This document shows, one piece after another, positions 30,201 to 37,998 of a DNA stretch of 64,000 nucleotides. The first letter of the stretch is position 1, and each line of letters begins with the position of its first letter. The notes under the pieces are model-generated. The model was not told the origin of the DNA and made no database searches. It worked only from the letters and a program-made list of their open reading frames with translations. Origin of the DNA: Hymenobacter arizonensis. Lineage in GTDB: Bacteria; Bacteroidota; Bacteroidia; Cytophagales; Hymenobacteraceae. The stretch lies in contig NZ_FOXS01000007.1 in NCBI RefSeq assembly GCF_900115775.1, forward strand, positions 186,001 to 250,000, read 5' to 3'. The translations under genes and the position numbers were made by a program.

Positions 30201-30432
30201 GGAAGATGGCTCCTACATGCGCATCAAAACCCTGACGCTGGGCTACAGCCTCCCCAAAAGCCTGACGGACAAAGTAGGCGGCAAGCAGGTACGGGTGTAC
30301 GTGAGCGGCCAGAACCTGCTGACCCTGACCAAGTACTCCGGCTACGACCCCGAAGTGGGCGCCCGCGGCGTGGACCTGGGCGTGTACCCCCAGCCCCGCG
30401 TGTTCCTGGCCGGCCTGAACCTTGGTTTTTAA
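27253..30432 (+). CDS. susC: SusC/RagA-family TonB-dependent outer-membrane transporter
   Basis: 1059 residues. Signal peptide about 1-28 (VVLACGLPALAVAAP). CarboxypepD_reg domain about 38-118 (VSGRVVGPDGVGLPGVTVLVRG). TonB-box-like LNEVVVVGYGTQ near 122-133, then plug about 135-250 (GRAAGVTVTSNGGAPGG, IRVRGITSAGNNNPLYVVDG, DILKDASATAIYG). The barrel runs to the C-terminus, YPQPRVFLAGLNLGF, with the terminal aromatic residue needed for assembly. It imports oligosaccharides captured by the SusD lid encoded 21 bases downstream. Glycan specificity is inferred from the GH3 and GH16 neighbours. Confidence 0.97.
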   Translation: MKRNLYFNALVRRTAVVLACGLPALAVAAPTGPELLLARPVADVPVSGRVVGPDGVGLPGVTVLVRGTSLGTSTSPDGSFSLTAPEGSTLVFSFVGFTTQTIVAAANLGAVNITLKEDAQKLNEVVVVGYGTQQRGSVTGAVSSVSARDIATQPVADATQALQGRAAGVTVTSNGGAPGGAAGTSIRVRGITSAGNNNPLYVVDGFPLPEGGDNQLNAISPNDIETIDILKDASATAIYGVRAANGVVLITTKRGKAGVSTINVDAYRGVQQVWRKLDLLNAKEYAVINNENRIAGNEPIVVPALRNPEALGEGTNWQDEVFRRAAIQNYAMSATGGSEKARFAVSGSYFQQDGTIIGSQFERFTLRANGDLQVNKMLKLGSNIALTNLNDRQVNTGGGNDGERNNEYGTVQHMLRIPATIPVFRPDGGYYEPRGQQDNFVEENPVVAATLTNQKFVRNRALTTFFAELEPVKGLRFRTNVGADLIFNNFNSFRPSVAELRVQRVDNTSGTPVTVTDTYSTRYNQAGASATSDYNTSYLIENTATYDHLFADKHQVTVLLGQSAQVINTQNVQAYRTGYLRNDLQVINSGPINTLLANGGNITPRQSIASYFSRVNYEFAGKYLFSAIARYDGISSFPPGDKFGFFPGVSAGWRISEEDFLKGNRTISNLKLRVGYGRVGNPNNAGRFAYLFAINSGIQYPFGSAGTISNGAAPTRLPNPDLRWENNNQANFGIDFGFLDNRFEGSIDIYDRTSPNLIAPVPVSLVSGTFEPVNRNAASAYNRGIDFSFTSRNIQGSGTALNWSTTLNVSAYKTELEKLGVGYPYDGLRGLSGVIVRYDEGQAFGSFFGFQADGLFQTPEDVKNHAIQGGAAPGDIRFRDINNDGIINADDRTYIGNPNPKFTYGINNTVSWMGFDLNVFLQGSQGNKIYNQNRYLLESPLYGNSSGSTRVLGRWTGPGTSNDVPRAVAGDPNTNLRVSSYYVEDGSYMRIKTLTLGYSLPKSLTDKVGGKQVRVYVSGQNLLTLTKYSGYDPEVGARGVDLGVYPQPRVFLAGLNLGF

Positions 30433-30453
30433 TCTTCTAAACGACTCAACGAG

Positions 30454-31932
30454 ATGTCTATCTTCACCAAATACACTTGCGGCTCCCTGCTACTGAGCCT
30501 GGGCTTGCTCACGGGCTGCGGCGAGAAGTTTCTGGAAGAAACCCCCACCGACCAGGTAACCGACGCCAACTTTTATAAAACCACCACCGATGCCATTCAG
30601 GCCACCGACGCTATTTACAGCGAATTGGGCAAGGGCGGGCAGTACAACTACGCCCTGTGGAGCATCGGCGACATCGGCTCCGACCTGTCGAACACCGGCG
30701 GCGGCGGCGGCGGCGACGGCATTGAGCAGCAGCAGCTGGACCGCTACGGCCGCATTCCGTCGACCAACCCGCTCGTCAGTCGCCTCTGGGGCGGCTGCTA
30801 CGTGGGCATTGGCCGCGCCAACATTGTGCTCCAGAAAGTGCCGGGCATGCAGATTGACCCGGCCATTCAGCAGCGCAGCCTGGGCGAGGCCTCGTTCCTG
30901 CGGGCCAAGTACTACTTCGACCTGGTGCGGGCCTTCGGCGATGTGCCTTTGCTGACCACGCCGCCCACCACGCTGGCTGAGGTGAACATTCCGCGCACTC
31001 CTGTAGCGCAGGTGTATGCTCAGATAGAAAAAGACCTGCAGGAGGCCTTTATCAAGCTGCCCGCCTCCTACAGCGGTGAAAACCTGGGCCGGGCCACCAA
31101 GTGGGCCGCCGCGGCCCTGCTGGCCAAGGTGTACCTCACCGAAAACAAGCTGGGCGAGGCGGCCACGCAGGCCCGGCTGGTTATCTCGTCGAGCGGCAAG
31201 TCGATGTGGGACGACTACGCCGACAATTTCAAGATAGCCAACGACTACGGCAAAGAAGCGCTGTTTGAAGTGGGCTATATCTCGGGCCGCAACGAGTACA
31301 CCTTCGACGGGCTGGGCTTTGTGGGCAACGAGTTTTTTGGCCCGCGCGGCCAGGGCATCGTGCCCCAGGGCGGCTACGGATTCAACATTCCCGAACCTGA
31401 TTTTGTGGCGGGCTACGAGGCCGGCGACCGGCGCCGCGACGTGACCATCTGGAAGCCCGGCGACGTGTACCCCGACGGCCGCGTGCAACCCGCTACGCTG
31501 CCCGGCTCGCCCAACGGCTACGGCGTGAAAAAGTGGTTCATCGGCAAGGTGAACACCAATGTGTGGGACTCCGGGCTGAACATTCCGGTCATTCGCCTGG
31601 CTGAGGTGTACCTGATTCTGGCCGAGGCCGCCGGCCCTACTACCGAAGGCCTGGAGGCCATCAACAAGGTGCGGCGCCGCGCGTTTGGCCTGCCCATCAA
31701 CTCGGCTTCGGCCCGCGACCTCACGGCCAGCCTCAGCGCCCAAGCCTTCAAGGAAGCCGTGTGGCGGGAGCGCAAGTACGAGCTGGCGTTTGAAAACGAC
31801 CGGTGGTTCGACATGAAGCGGACCGGCGAGCTGCTGAAATACCGCGGAGTTGAGCCCTACAACATAGTGCTGCCCCTGCCCCAGTCCGAGCTCGACGTGA
31901 ACCCCGGCCTGAAGCAAAACCCTGGCTACTAA
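30454..31932 (+). CDS. susD: SusD/RagB-family glycan-binding lipoprotein
   Basis: 492 residues. Lipobox LGLLTGC with the cysteine at residue 22, then GEKFLEETPTDQ, the usual SusD start. TPR-like SusD core: TTTDAIQATDAIYSEL, RLWGGCYVGIGRANIVLQKV, FLRAKYYFDLVRAFGDVPLL, AAAALLAKVYLTENK. RagB C-terminal block: IPVIRLAEVYLILAEAA and WRERKYELAFENDRWFDMKRTG. It forms the hinged lid over the SusC barrel on the cell surface. An unusual GGGGGG run sits near residue 84. A 94-bp palindrome follows the stop codon. Confidence 0.97.
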   Translation: MSIFTKYTCGSLLLSLGLLTGCGEKFLEETPTDQVTDANFYKTTTDAIQATDAIYSELGKGGQYNYALWSIGDIGSDLSNTGGGGGGDGIEQQQLDRYGRIPSTNPLVSRLWGGCYVGIGRANIVLQKVPGMQIDPAIQQRSLGEASFLRAKYYFDLVRAFGDVPLLTTPPTTLAEVNIPRTPVAQVYAQIEKDLQEAFIKLPASYSGENLGRATKWAAAALLAKVYLTENKLGEAATQARLVISSSGKSMWDDYADNFKIANDYGKEALFEVGYISGRNEYTFDGLGFVGNEFFGPRGQGIVPQGGYGFNIPEPDFVAGYEAGDRRRDVTIWKPGDVYPDGRVQPATLPGSPNGYGVKKWFIGKVNTNVWDSGLNIPVIRLAEVYLILAEAAGPTTEGLEAINKVRRRAFGLPINSASARDLTASLSAQAFKEAVWRERKYELAFENDRWFDMKRTGELLKYRGVEPYNIVLPLPQSELDVNPGLKQNPGY

Positions 31933-31986
31933 GCGCTGGGCCTTCCCCACATTTATAGGGTGGCCACCGGTAGTCGCTGAAACGGC

Positions 31987-32080
31987 CCGGTCCGACCGCC
32001 CTAGGCGGTCCGACCGGTTGTTGGAACAACGATTTCCGCCGCCTGACAACCGGTCGGACCGCTTAGGGCGGTCGGACCGG
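31987..32080. repeat. Inverted repeat between susD and the PKD lipoprotein gene
   Basis: Two perfect 35-base arms, 31987-32021 and 32046-32080, with a 24-base centre. Each arm holds CGGTCCGACCGCC...GGCGGTCCGACCG, itself a near-palindrome. No T tract follows, so a simple terminator is unlikely. Confidence 0.9.
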
Positions 32081-32146
32081 AGAAACCTAAAAGGTGAGTA
32101 AGCACAAGCTATTAAGCCCTTCCCCTCAACTTCTCTTCGAATTTCC

Positions 32147-33403
32147 ATGAAAAATATAGTACGCGCAGCCGCCCTGGGTTTCCTGGCCGTGCCCCTGCTG
32201 CTGGCCTCCTGCCAAAAAGACAACGACAAATACGAGCTGAGCGGCCCCGTGCCCCAATCCAGCTTCACCTACCAGGTCGACGCCACCGAATTCCCGACGG
32301 TGGTCACCTTCACCAGCACCGCCAAAGACGGCTTTTTGTACCAGTGGAATTTCCTGGGTCAGAACGCCGTGCAGAGCGGGGCTACGGTGAAGCGCACCTT
32401 CCCCCGGGCCGGCACCTACGAGGTGGAGCTGATTACGGCCGGGCGCGGCGGCACGGGTATCTCGGCCAAGCAAACCATCACCATTCCCGATGCCTGCACC
32501 AATAACGCTTTTAGCAAGCTGGTGGACTGCGCCGGCGGCGGCACCCGGGTGTGGTCGTTCTCGAACCAGCCCGGCGCGATAGTGCGCGAAACAGCGGCAG
32601 GCGTGCAGATTTCTTCTTCAACCACGCTGCCCGCCTGCCAGCTCGACGACCAGTTTTCGTTCAGCAACGGCTTCACCGTCAACTACGAGAGTGCCGGCGG
32701 CACCTTCCAGAACGGTGCCTGCGGTAACTCGCTGAACCGAAGCAGCAACTTCGTGTTCCGGCCCAACGGCAACAACCCGCAGCTTGTGGTGCAAACCAAA
32801 GGCGGCTTCATTGGCCTGCCCGACTCGGTGTCGAACAAAACCTACGACATCCTGGAAGCCACCGACACCCGCCTGCGCCTGCGTGGCACCAACCCCGACG
32901 GCACCCGCACCATCGTCACGTATTCCATCTACGACGCCACGGCGCCCATCAAGCTCCTGCTCACGGGCGGCTCTTCCAAAACCTGGAAGCTGGACAATGC
33001 CACCGATGCTCCCATTGTGGTGGGCACCGAAGCCGCGCCCACGACCTACTTCGCCGGCGTGAACGCCGGGGACCTGCCCGCCTGCCAGTCCGATGACGAG
33101 TACACCTTCACAACCGCCAACGTGATGACCTACGAGGCCTTTGCCGAAACCTTCTCGGCCAACGGCTTCAGCTGCCAGGCGCCGCAGTCAGGCACTTCGC
33201 CCTTCGTGTTTGGCCCTTCGGCCGGAGCCGGGCTGGCCCAGCTCACCCTCACCCGCCCGGGCGCGTTCATTGCCACCACCGATGCCTCGCCCACGGAGCG
33301 CGTGTACCGCATTCTGTCCATCGACGCGCAGAAGATGACCATACGCGCCGGTAGCGGCCTGAACGGCGGCACCGTGTTCACGGTGAAGATGGTAGCCAAA
33401 TAG
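32147..33403 (+). CDS. PKD-domain surface lipoprotein with two lipocalin-like repeats, probable surface glycan-binding protein
   Basis: 418 residues. Lipobox PLLLASC with the cysteine at 22. PKD-type beta domain about 35-110: FPTVVTFTSTAKDGFLYQWNF, GATVKRTFPRAGTYEVELITAG. Two homologous modules follow, about 125-265 and 270-418. Each opens with GG-x-TRVWSF or GGSSKTWKL, carries LPACQxDDxxxF, a second single cysteine (NGACG, GFSCQ) and ends in a TYDILE or VYRILS strand. They look like lipocalin-like domains. In SusC/D loci the gene at this place encodes the surface glycan-binding protein that delivers polymer to the enzymes. Four cysteines suggest two disulfides. The role is inferred from position and build. 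Confidence 0.82.
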   Translation: MKNIVRAAALGFLAVPLLLASCQKDNDKYELSGPVPQSSFTYQVDATEFPTVVTFTSTAKDGFLYQWNFLGQNAVQSGATVKRTFPRAGTYEVELITAGRGGTGISAKQTITIPDACTNNAFSKLVDCAGGGTRVWSFSNQPGAIVRETAAGVQISSSTTLPACQLDDQFSFSNGFTVNYESAGGTFQNGACGNSLNRSSNFVFRPNGNNPQLVVQTKGGFIGLPDSVSNKTYDILEATDTRLRLRGTNPDGTRTIVTYSIYDATAPIKLLLTGGSSKTWKLDNATDAPIVVGTEAAPTTYFAGVNAGDLPACQSDDEYTFTTANVMTYEAFAETFSANGFSCQAPQSGTSPFVFGPSAGAGLAQLTLTRPGAFIATTDASPTERVYRILSIDAQKMTIRAGSGLNGGTVFTVKMVAK

Positions 33404-33440
33404 TCGCACCTAAGTAACTGTAGTTAAGCAAGAAGCACTT

Positions 33441-33524
33441 CATTCCGAGCTTGCCGAGGAATCTCGCTCGCGCCTATAGGCGGCGCGGATGACCCCTGCG
33501 AGATTCCTCGGCAAGCTCGGAATG
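33441..33524. repeat. Inverted repeat between the PKD lipoprotein and GH16 genes
   Basis: Perfect 27-base arms, 33441-33467 and 33498-33524 (CATTCCGAGCTTGCCGAGGA...). The arm aligns with those at 62301 and 40338, giving one loose family: CAT-x-C-x-GAGC...GAxGxATCTCGC. Confidence 0.9.
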
Positions 33525-33570
33525 ACGTTCTTATTTAGCTGAACGCTCAGCTCTATTCATTAGCTAAAAC

Positions 33571-34446
33571 ATGAAATTATCTTCCCTTACTACCCTCTTC
33601 ACCGGCCGCTTGGGCGCGGGCTGGCTGCTGGCCCTGGGCCTGGCCGCCTGCACTGAGAAGGCGAGCACGCCGCCCATTGCTACCCCTCCCACCACCCCGG
33701 TGGTGCCGGTGGTGAACGAGGAAGCGCGCAACTACGCCGACTACAGCAAGCTGGTGTGGAGCGATGAATTCGACGGCAGCGTGCTCGACGCCAGCAAGTG
33801 GTCGTACAACCTGGGTGGCGGGGGCTGGGGCAACAACGAGCTGCAGAACTACACCAACTCCGGCGACAATGTGTACCTGACCGGGGGCAACCTCGTGATA
33901 AGAGCCATCCGGCAGCAGTCGGGCAACAACGCCTATTCGTCGGGCCGCATCCTTACCAACAACAAAAAGACCTTTCAGTACGGCCGCATCGATGTGCGCG
34001 CCAAGGTGCCCAAGGGCAAGGGCGTGTGGCCGGCCATCTGGATGCTAGGGTCCGACTTCGACCAGGTGAACTGGCCCATGTGCGGCGAAATCGACATCAT
34101 GGAGCTGCGCGGCAGCCAGCCGCTGCAGTTTCTGTCGACCATGCACTTCGGCAACAGCTTTGCCACCCGCGCCAACAAGGGCTTTACCAAAGTGCTGACC
34201 ACGGACATCAGCGAAGACTTTCACGTTTTCACGGTGGTGCGCAGCCGCGACCTGCTCCGCTTTTTCTACGACGGGCAGCAGTACTACTCGTTCACGAACG
34301 CCGACGCCAACCCGTTTCCCTTCAACAACCCCTTCTTCATGATTTTGAACGTGGCCGTGGGGGGCGATTTCGACGGCGACCCTACTCCCAACACGGTATT
34401 CCCGCAGCAGATGCAGGTCGACTACGTTCGCTATTACCAATACTAA
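33571..34446 (+). CDS. GH16 endo-beta-glucanase lipoprotein
   Basis: 291 residues. Lipobox LALGLAAC with the cysteine at 27, then a Pro/Thr-rich tether (about 30-50). GH16 jelly roll about 58-291: KLVWSDEFDGS, WGNNELQNYT, YGRIDVRAKVPKGKGVWPAIWML, then the catalytic GEIDIMEL with E173, D175 and E178, and ILNVAVGGDFDG, VDYVRYYQ. The family cuts beta-1,3 or beta-1,3/1,4-glucans (laminarinase, lichenase). The lipid anchor suggests display on the cell surface, making first cuts in polymer for the SusC/D pair. It follows the PKD lipoprotein and is followed 15 bases later by a second GH16. Confidence 0.95.
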   Translation: MKLSSLTTLFTGRLGAGWLLALGLAACTEKASTPPIATPPTTPVVPVVNEEARNYADYSKLVWSDEFDGSVLDASKWSYNLGGGGWGNNELQNYTNSGDNVYLTGGNLVIRAIRQQSGNNAYSSGRILTNNKKTFQYGRIDVRAKVPKGKGVWPAIWMLGSDFDQVNWPMCGEIDIMELRGSQPLQFLSTMHFGNSFATRANKGFTKVLTTDISEDFHVFTVVRSRDLLRFFYDGQQYYSFTNADANPFPFNNPFFMILNVAVGGDFDGDPTPNTVFPQQMQVDYVRYYQY

Positions 34447-34461
34447 TAATAACCAGTGCGC

Positions 34462-35367
34462 ATGCCAGCCAGAAAAGGTGGGAAATTTAGACTGGCTGAC
34501 GTGCGCAGTCGTGGCCTAGCCACGCTGGCCCGGGTGGCGGCGGTATCCAGCACATTGCTGCTGAGTGCCGCTGCCCCTGTTGGGCCCCTGGCGCCTCCGC
34601 CCACCAAGCCGCGCTACACCTTCGACAAGCTGGTGTGGAGCGACGAGTTTAACTACACCGGCCTGCCCGATTCCACGAAGTGGACCTACGACGTGGGCGG
34701 CAACGGCTGGGGCAACAAAGAGTTGCAGTACTACACCAAAAACCGCCGCGAAAACGCCCGCGTCGAGGGCGGCAACCTCGTCATCGAGGCCCGCAAAGAA
34801 GCCCTGATGCCCGAAAATGCTTACACCTCGGCCCGCCTGGTGTCGCGCGGCAAGGGCCGTGGCGGCAGCCAGACCTACGGGCGCTTTGAGGTACGGGCCC
34901 GCATTCCGGGCGGCCGCGGCACCTGGCCCGCTATCTGGATGCTGCCCGACGAAAACCCCTACGGCAACCACAGCTGGCCCGACAACGGCGAAATCGACAT
35001 CATGGAGCACGTGGGCTACGCCCCCGGCGTGATTCACGCTTCCACCCACTGCAAGAGCTACTACTTCCGCACCAACAACCAGAAAACCGGCGTCACACTA
35101 ATGCCGGATGCCACTACTGCCTTCCACGTTTACGCCATCGAGTGGACGCCCGAAACCATCACGGCCGAAATCGACGGCCAGCTGTATTTCGCGGCCCGCA
35201 ACGAAGGCACCGGCTGGGAAGCCTGGCCCTGGGACAAGCCCTTCCACGTGCTCCTGAACGTGGCCGTGGGCGGCGAGTGGGGCGGCCAAAAAGGCATCGA
35301 CGAAGCCGCCTTCCCCGAGCAGATGCTGGTGGACTACGTGCGGATATATCAGATGAAAAAGCGCTAG
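34462..35367 (+). CDS. GH16 endo-beta-glucanase (laminarinase-like), second copy
   Basis: 301 residues from the ATG at 34462 (a GTG six bases earlier is possible). N-terminal basic stretch then a hydrophobic signal, ARVAAVSSTLLLSAAAP, with no lipobox, so secreted or periplasmic rather than anchored. GH16 core about 50-301: KLVWSDEFNYTG, WGNKELQYYTKN, YGRFEVRARIPGGRGTWPAIWML, the catalytic GEIDIMEHVGY with E177, D179 and E182, and VLLNVAVGGEWGG. It is closer to classical laminarinases than the upstream copy. The different cell placement suggests a surface/periplasm division of labour (inference). A clean terminator follows, ending the locus. Confidence 0.95.
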   Translation: MPARKGGKFRLADVRSRGLATLARVAAVSSTLLLSAAAPVGPLAPPPTKPRYTFDKLVWSDEFNYTGLPDSTKWTYDVGGNGWGNKELQYYTKNRRENARVEGGNLVIEARKEALMPENAYTSARLVSRGKGRGGSQTYGRFEVRARIPGGRGTWPAIWMLPDENPYGNHSWPDNGEIDIMEHVGYAPGVIHASTHCKSYYFRTNNQKTGVTLMPDATTAFHVYAIEWTPETITAEIDGQLYFAARNEGTGWEAWPWDKPFHVLLNVAVGGEWGGQKGIDEAAFPEQMLVDYVRIYQMKKR

Positions 35368-35436
35368 GCTTACTATTGATGACAGAGTTACTGCCCTTTA
35401 ACTAAGTGTGGAACGAATCACCTTTAATTTCTGCCA

Positions 35437-35471
35437 AAAAGACCCCAGCCGGATTGGCTGGGGTCTTTTTT
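35437..35471 (+). terminator. Terminator closing the polysaccharide utilisation locus
   Basis: AAAAGACCCCAGCC (35437-35450) pairs with GGCTGGGGTCTTTT (35456-35469), five-base loop, followed by TT. A/T-rich ends on both arms allow bidirectional action toward the convergent molybdenum hydroxylase operon. Confidence 0.9.
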
Positions 35472-35506
35472 GATGGGCTGTTATGTTCCGGCAGTAGGTA
35501 GTGAGA

Positions 35507-35625
35507 ATGTAGCGCGGTCGTACCCGGAGGGATTTTGTAGTCCGCGTGCCCGCGCCGTTAAAGTCGTTCGGGTTTCCGCCAGGGACGTGGACTACAGAGT
35601 CCCTCCGGGTACGACCGCGCTACAT
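35507..35625. repeat. Long inverted repeat between convergent operons
   Basis: Perfect 26-base outer arms, 35507-35532 and 35600-35625 (ATGTAGCGCGGTCGTACCCG...). Pairing continues inward, with three mismatches, to about 42 bases per arm. The ends TGTAGCGCGG/CCGCGCTACA relate it to the repeat at 5384-5463. Confidence 0.88.
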
Positions 35626-35647
35626 CCTTGCTGCACAACAGCAGTTA

Positions 35648-37885
35648 CTAAATCAATTTATCCGGCGTAATCGGCAACTCCCGAATGCGCTTGCCAGTTG
35701 CATTGAAAACCGCATTGGCAATGGCCGGGGCCACGCCAATAATGGCAATCTCGCCAATACCCTTCGTACCCAGCGCGTTCACGTGCGGGTCGGGTTGGTT
35801 CACGAAAAACACGTCCACAGCCGGCGCATCGGCGTGCACGGGCACGTGGTATTCGGCCAGGTCTTTGGTGACGTAGCGGCCGAACCGGTCATCAATTACA
35901 GCCGCTTCCATCAAGGCCATGCCGATGCCGCCCACGGCTCCGCCCTTCATCTGGTTACCGGCAGTTTTCTCGTTGACGATGGTGCCCGCATCAGCACAGG
36001 AAACCAGCTTGCTCACCCGCACCTCACCCGTAAGCGGGTTCACCCGCACTTCGGCGAAGTGAACGGAGTAGGAATACATGGAGTAGTTCTTGTTGTGTTC
36101 GCCATCGGGCTTCGATTCCACGGTTACGAAGCCGTTATCGGTCTGCCGGAGCAGGTCGGCGTAAGTAGCGCGGGCAGTGGGGTTGCCGTTCAGGGTCAGG
36201 TAACCATCGGCGAAAACGACATCCTGCGTTTTCGCGGCCGCGAAGGCTCCGTTGCTGGCGCCGGCCATGGTGCGCAGCTTTTCCTTCAGGGCCAGGCAAG
36301 CTTCCTGCACGGCCGGGCCCACGGTGTTCACAATGGCCGAACCGCCCTGCGTAGGCGCTTGCGCAAACTGCGAGTTGCCCCACTCAAACCTAATTTTATC
36401 GGGCGAAAGGCCCAGCGTGTCGGCCGCAATCTGAGTCATGGCCGTGCCCGTACCGGGGCCGATGTCGGTGACGGCGCTTTGGAGCAGCACCGTGCCGTTG
36501 GGCAACAGCCGCACGTTGGCCTTGGAAGAGCCACGGTGCGCCCCGAAGGTGCCCACGCCCATGCCGTAGCCTATTAGCCACTCGCCGTCGCGCAGGCTGC
36601 CGGGCTTCAGCTGGCGCTTGTTCCAGCCGATGCGCTCGGCGCCGGCCTGGTAGCATTCCTTCAGAAACTTGCTCGACCAAGGCAGGTTTTTCTCAGGGTC
36701 TTTATCAGTGTAGTTGCGCAGGCGAAACTCCATCGGGTCAATATTCAGCAAGTGCGCCATTTCGTCCATGGCCGACTCCAAGGCAAAAGCGCCGGTGGCC
36801 TCGCCGGGGCCCCGCATCCAGATGGGCGTACTCACGTCGAGCGCCGCAATGCGGTAGCGGGTGTTCACGTTGGGCGCCGTGTACATCATGCGCGTCTGCT
36901 GCACCGTCGACTCGGTGAACTCCTCGTAGCTCGACGTCTGGCCGGTGGCTTCGTGGGTGATGGCCGTGATTTTGCCGTCGCGGGTAGCGCTCATCCCAAT
37001 TTTCTGCCAGGTGTGCGGGCGGTAGCCCACCATGGTGGTCATCTGCTCGCGGGTGAGCACCAGCTTCACCGGCCGGTTCACGATGCGGGCCGCAATGATG
37101 GCCGCCGACTCGTGTGGCCAGCTGTGCAACGCGTTGCCAAAGGCCCCGCCCACGAACGTGGCAATGACTTTGACGTTTTCCTCGGGCAGCCCCCACTCCT
37201 TAGCAAAGTCACGCCGCGTGGCCAGGGTGCCCTGGGTTTTGTCGTAGAGCGTAAGGCGGTCGGGCGCCTCCCAGTGCGCCGTGATGGACTGTAGCTCCAT
37301 GGGGTGGTGCACTTCCGTCGGAATAACGTATTCCGACTCCAGCTTCACCGCGCCGGTCTTGTAGGCGTCGGCCGTGCCGCGCACGTAGTCGGCCACCCCC
37401 GATTTGGGGTTTTTCTTGGCCTGGGTGGGCACAAAGCCTTGCTTCACGCCTACCTCCATGCTGGTTTCGTGCTTTTCTTGGTCGTACTGAGCCTTCACCA
37501 GCCGGGCCGCGAAGCGGGCGCGCTCCAGCGTATCGGCCACCACCACGGCAATGGGCTGGTCGTTGAAGCGCACTTTGTCGTCGTTGAATACTTTCAGCCG
37601 GCCGCCCACGGTTTGGGGCTGCGAGGGGTCTTTGCCCGTGGGCACAAAGCCCGGCACCTTGGGCGAGTTGACGTGGGAAATAACGGCCAGCACGCCTGGC
37701 GCCCGCTCGGCGGCCCGGGTATCAATGCTTTTGATGCGGCCCTTGGCGATGGTGCTGCCCACCAGCACGCCGTAGCTCATGCCGGGCAACTGGTATTCGG
37801 CCGAGTACGTGGCCGCGCCGGTCACTTTCAGGCGGCCATCTACCCGGTTCATGCCGGCCCCGATTTGCTTATTTGGCTCTTTCAT
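35648..37885 (-). CDS. paoC: Molybdopterin-binding subunit of a PaoABC-type aldehyde/xanthine oxidoreductase
   Basis: 745 residues from the ATG at 37885. Upstream in-frame codons lie inside a palindrome and add no family sequence. Xanthine-oxidase-family large subunit: small domain GRLKVTGAATYSAEYQLPGMSYGVLVGS; GGAFGNALHSWPHESAAIIA; IWMRGPGEATGAFALESAMDEMA; QSAVTDIGPGTGTAMTQIAADTLG; and the catalytic glutamate region GTKGIGEIAIIG near the C-terminus. It binds the Mo-cofactor (the cytosine dinucleotide form in E. coli PaoC) and hydroxylates aldehydes or heterocycles. No signal peptide of its own; export would be by piggy-back on the Tat signal of the iron-sulfur subunit. Last gene of the three-subunit operon. 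Confidence 0.93.
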   Translation of the reverse strand: MKEPNKQIGAGMNRVDGRLKVTGAATYSAEYQLPGMSYGVLVGSTIAKGRIKSIDTRAAERAPGVLAVISHVNSPKVPGFVPTGKDPSQPQTVGGRLKVFNDDKVRFNDQPIAVVVADTLERARFAARLVKAQYDQEKHETSMEVGVKQGFVPTQAKKNPKSGVADYVRGTADAYKTGAVKLESEYVIPTEVHHPMELQSITAHWEAPDRLTLYDKTQGTLATRRDFAKEWGLPEENVKVIATFVGGAFGNALHSWPHESAAIIAARIVNRPVKLVLTREQMTTMVGYRPHTWQKIGMSATRDGKITAITHEATGQTSSYEEFTESTVQQTRMMYTAPNVNTRYRIAALDVSTPIWMRGPGEATGAFALESAMDEMAHLLNIDPMEFRLRNYTDKDPEKNLPWSSKFLKECYQAGAERIGWNKRQLKPGSLRDGEWLIGYGMGVGTFGAHRGSSKANVRLLPNGTVLLQSAVTDIGPGTGTAMTQIAADTLGLSPDKIRFEWGNSQFAQAPTQGGSAIVNTVGPAVQEACLALKEKLRTMAGASNGAFAAAKTQDVVFADGYLTLNGNPTARATYADLLRQTDNGFVTVESKPDGEHNKNYSMYSYSVHFAEVRVNPLTGEVRVSKLVSCADAGTIVNEKTAGNQMKGGAVGGIGMALMEAAVIDDRFGRYVTKDLAEYHVPVHADAPAVDVFFVNQPDPHVNALGTKGIGEIAIIGVAPAIANAVFNATGKRIRELPITPDKLI

Positions 37886-37898
37886 AATGCGGTTAGCG

Positions 37899-37995
37899 TG
37901 TAGAGACGCGTATTCGCGTCTCAATCGTTGCTGATGTTATTTAGTCTGCGCGGGCTTAATCTTTCAACGCCGAGACGCGAATACGCGTCTCTACA
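37899..37995. repeat. Inverted repeat inside the paoABC-like operon
   Basis: Perfect 24-base arms, 37899-37922 and 37972-37995 (TGTAGAGACGCGTATTCGCG...). Each arm contains GAGACGCG-TATT-CGCGTCTC, a hairpin by itself. It lies three bases from the FAD-subunit stop and 13 bases before the ATG of the next gene. Confidence 0.92.
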
Positions 37996-37998
37996 TCA

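Noticed and set aside
30490..32268. 592-codon open frame on the minus strand
   Set aside because: Antisense to susD and running through a palindrome; no domain.
35546..36577. 343-codon open frame on the plus strand
   Set aside because: Antisense to the molybdopterin subunit and starting inside a palindrome.
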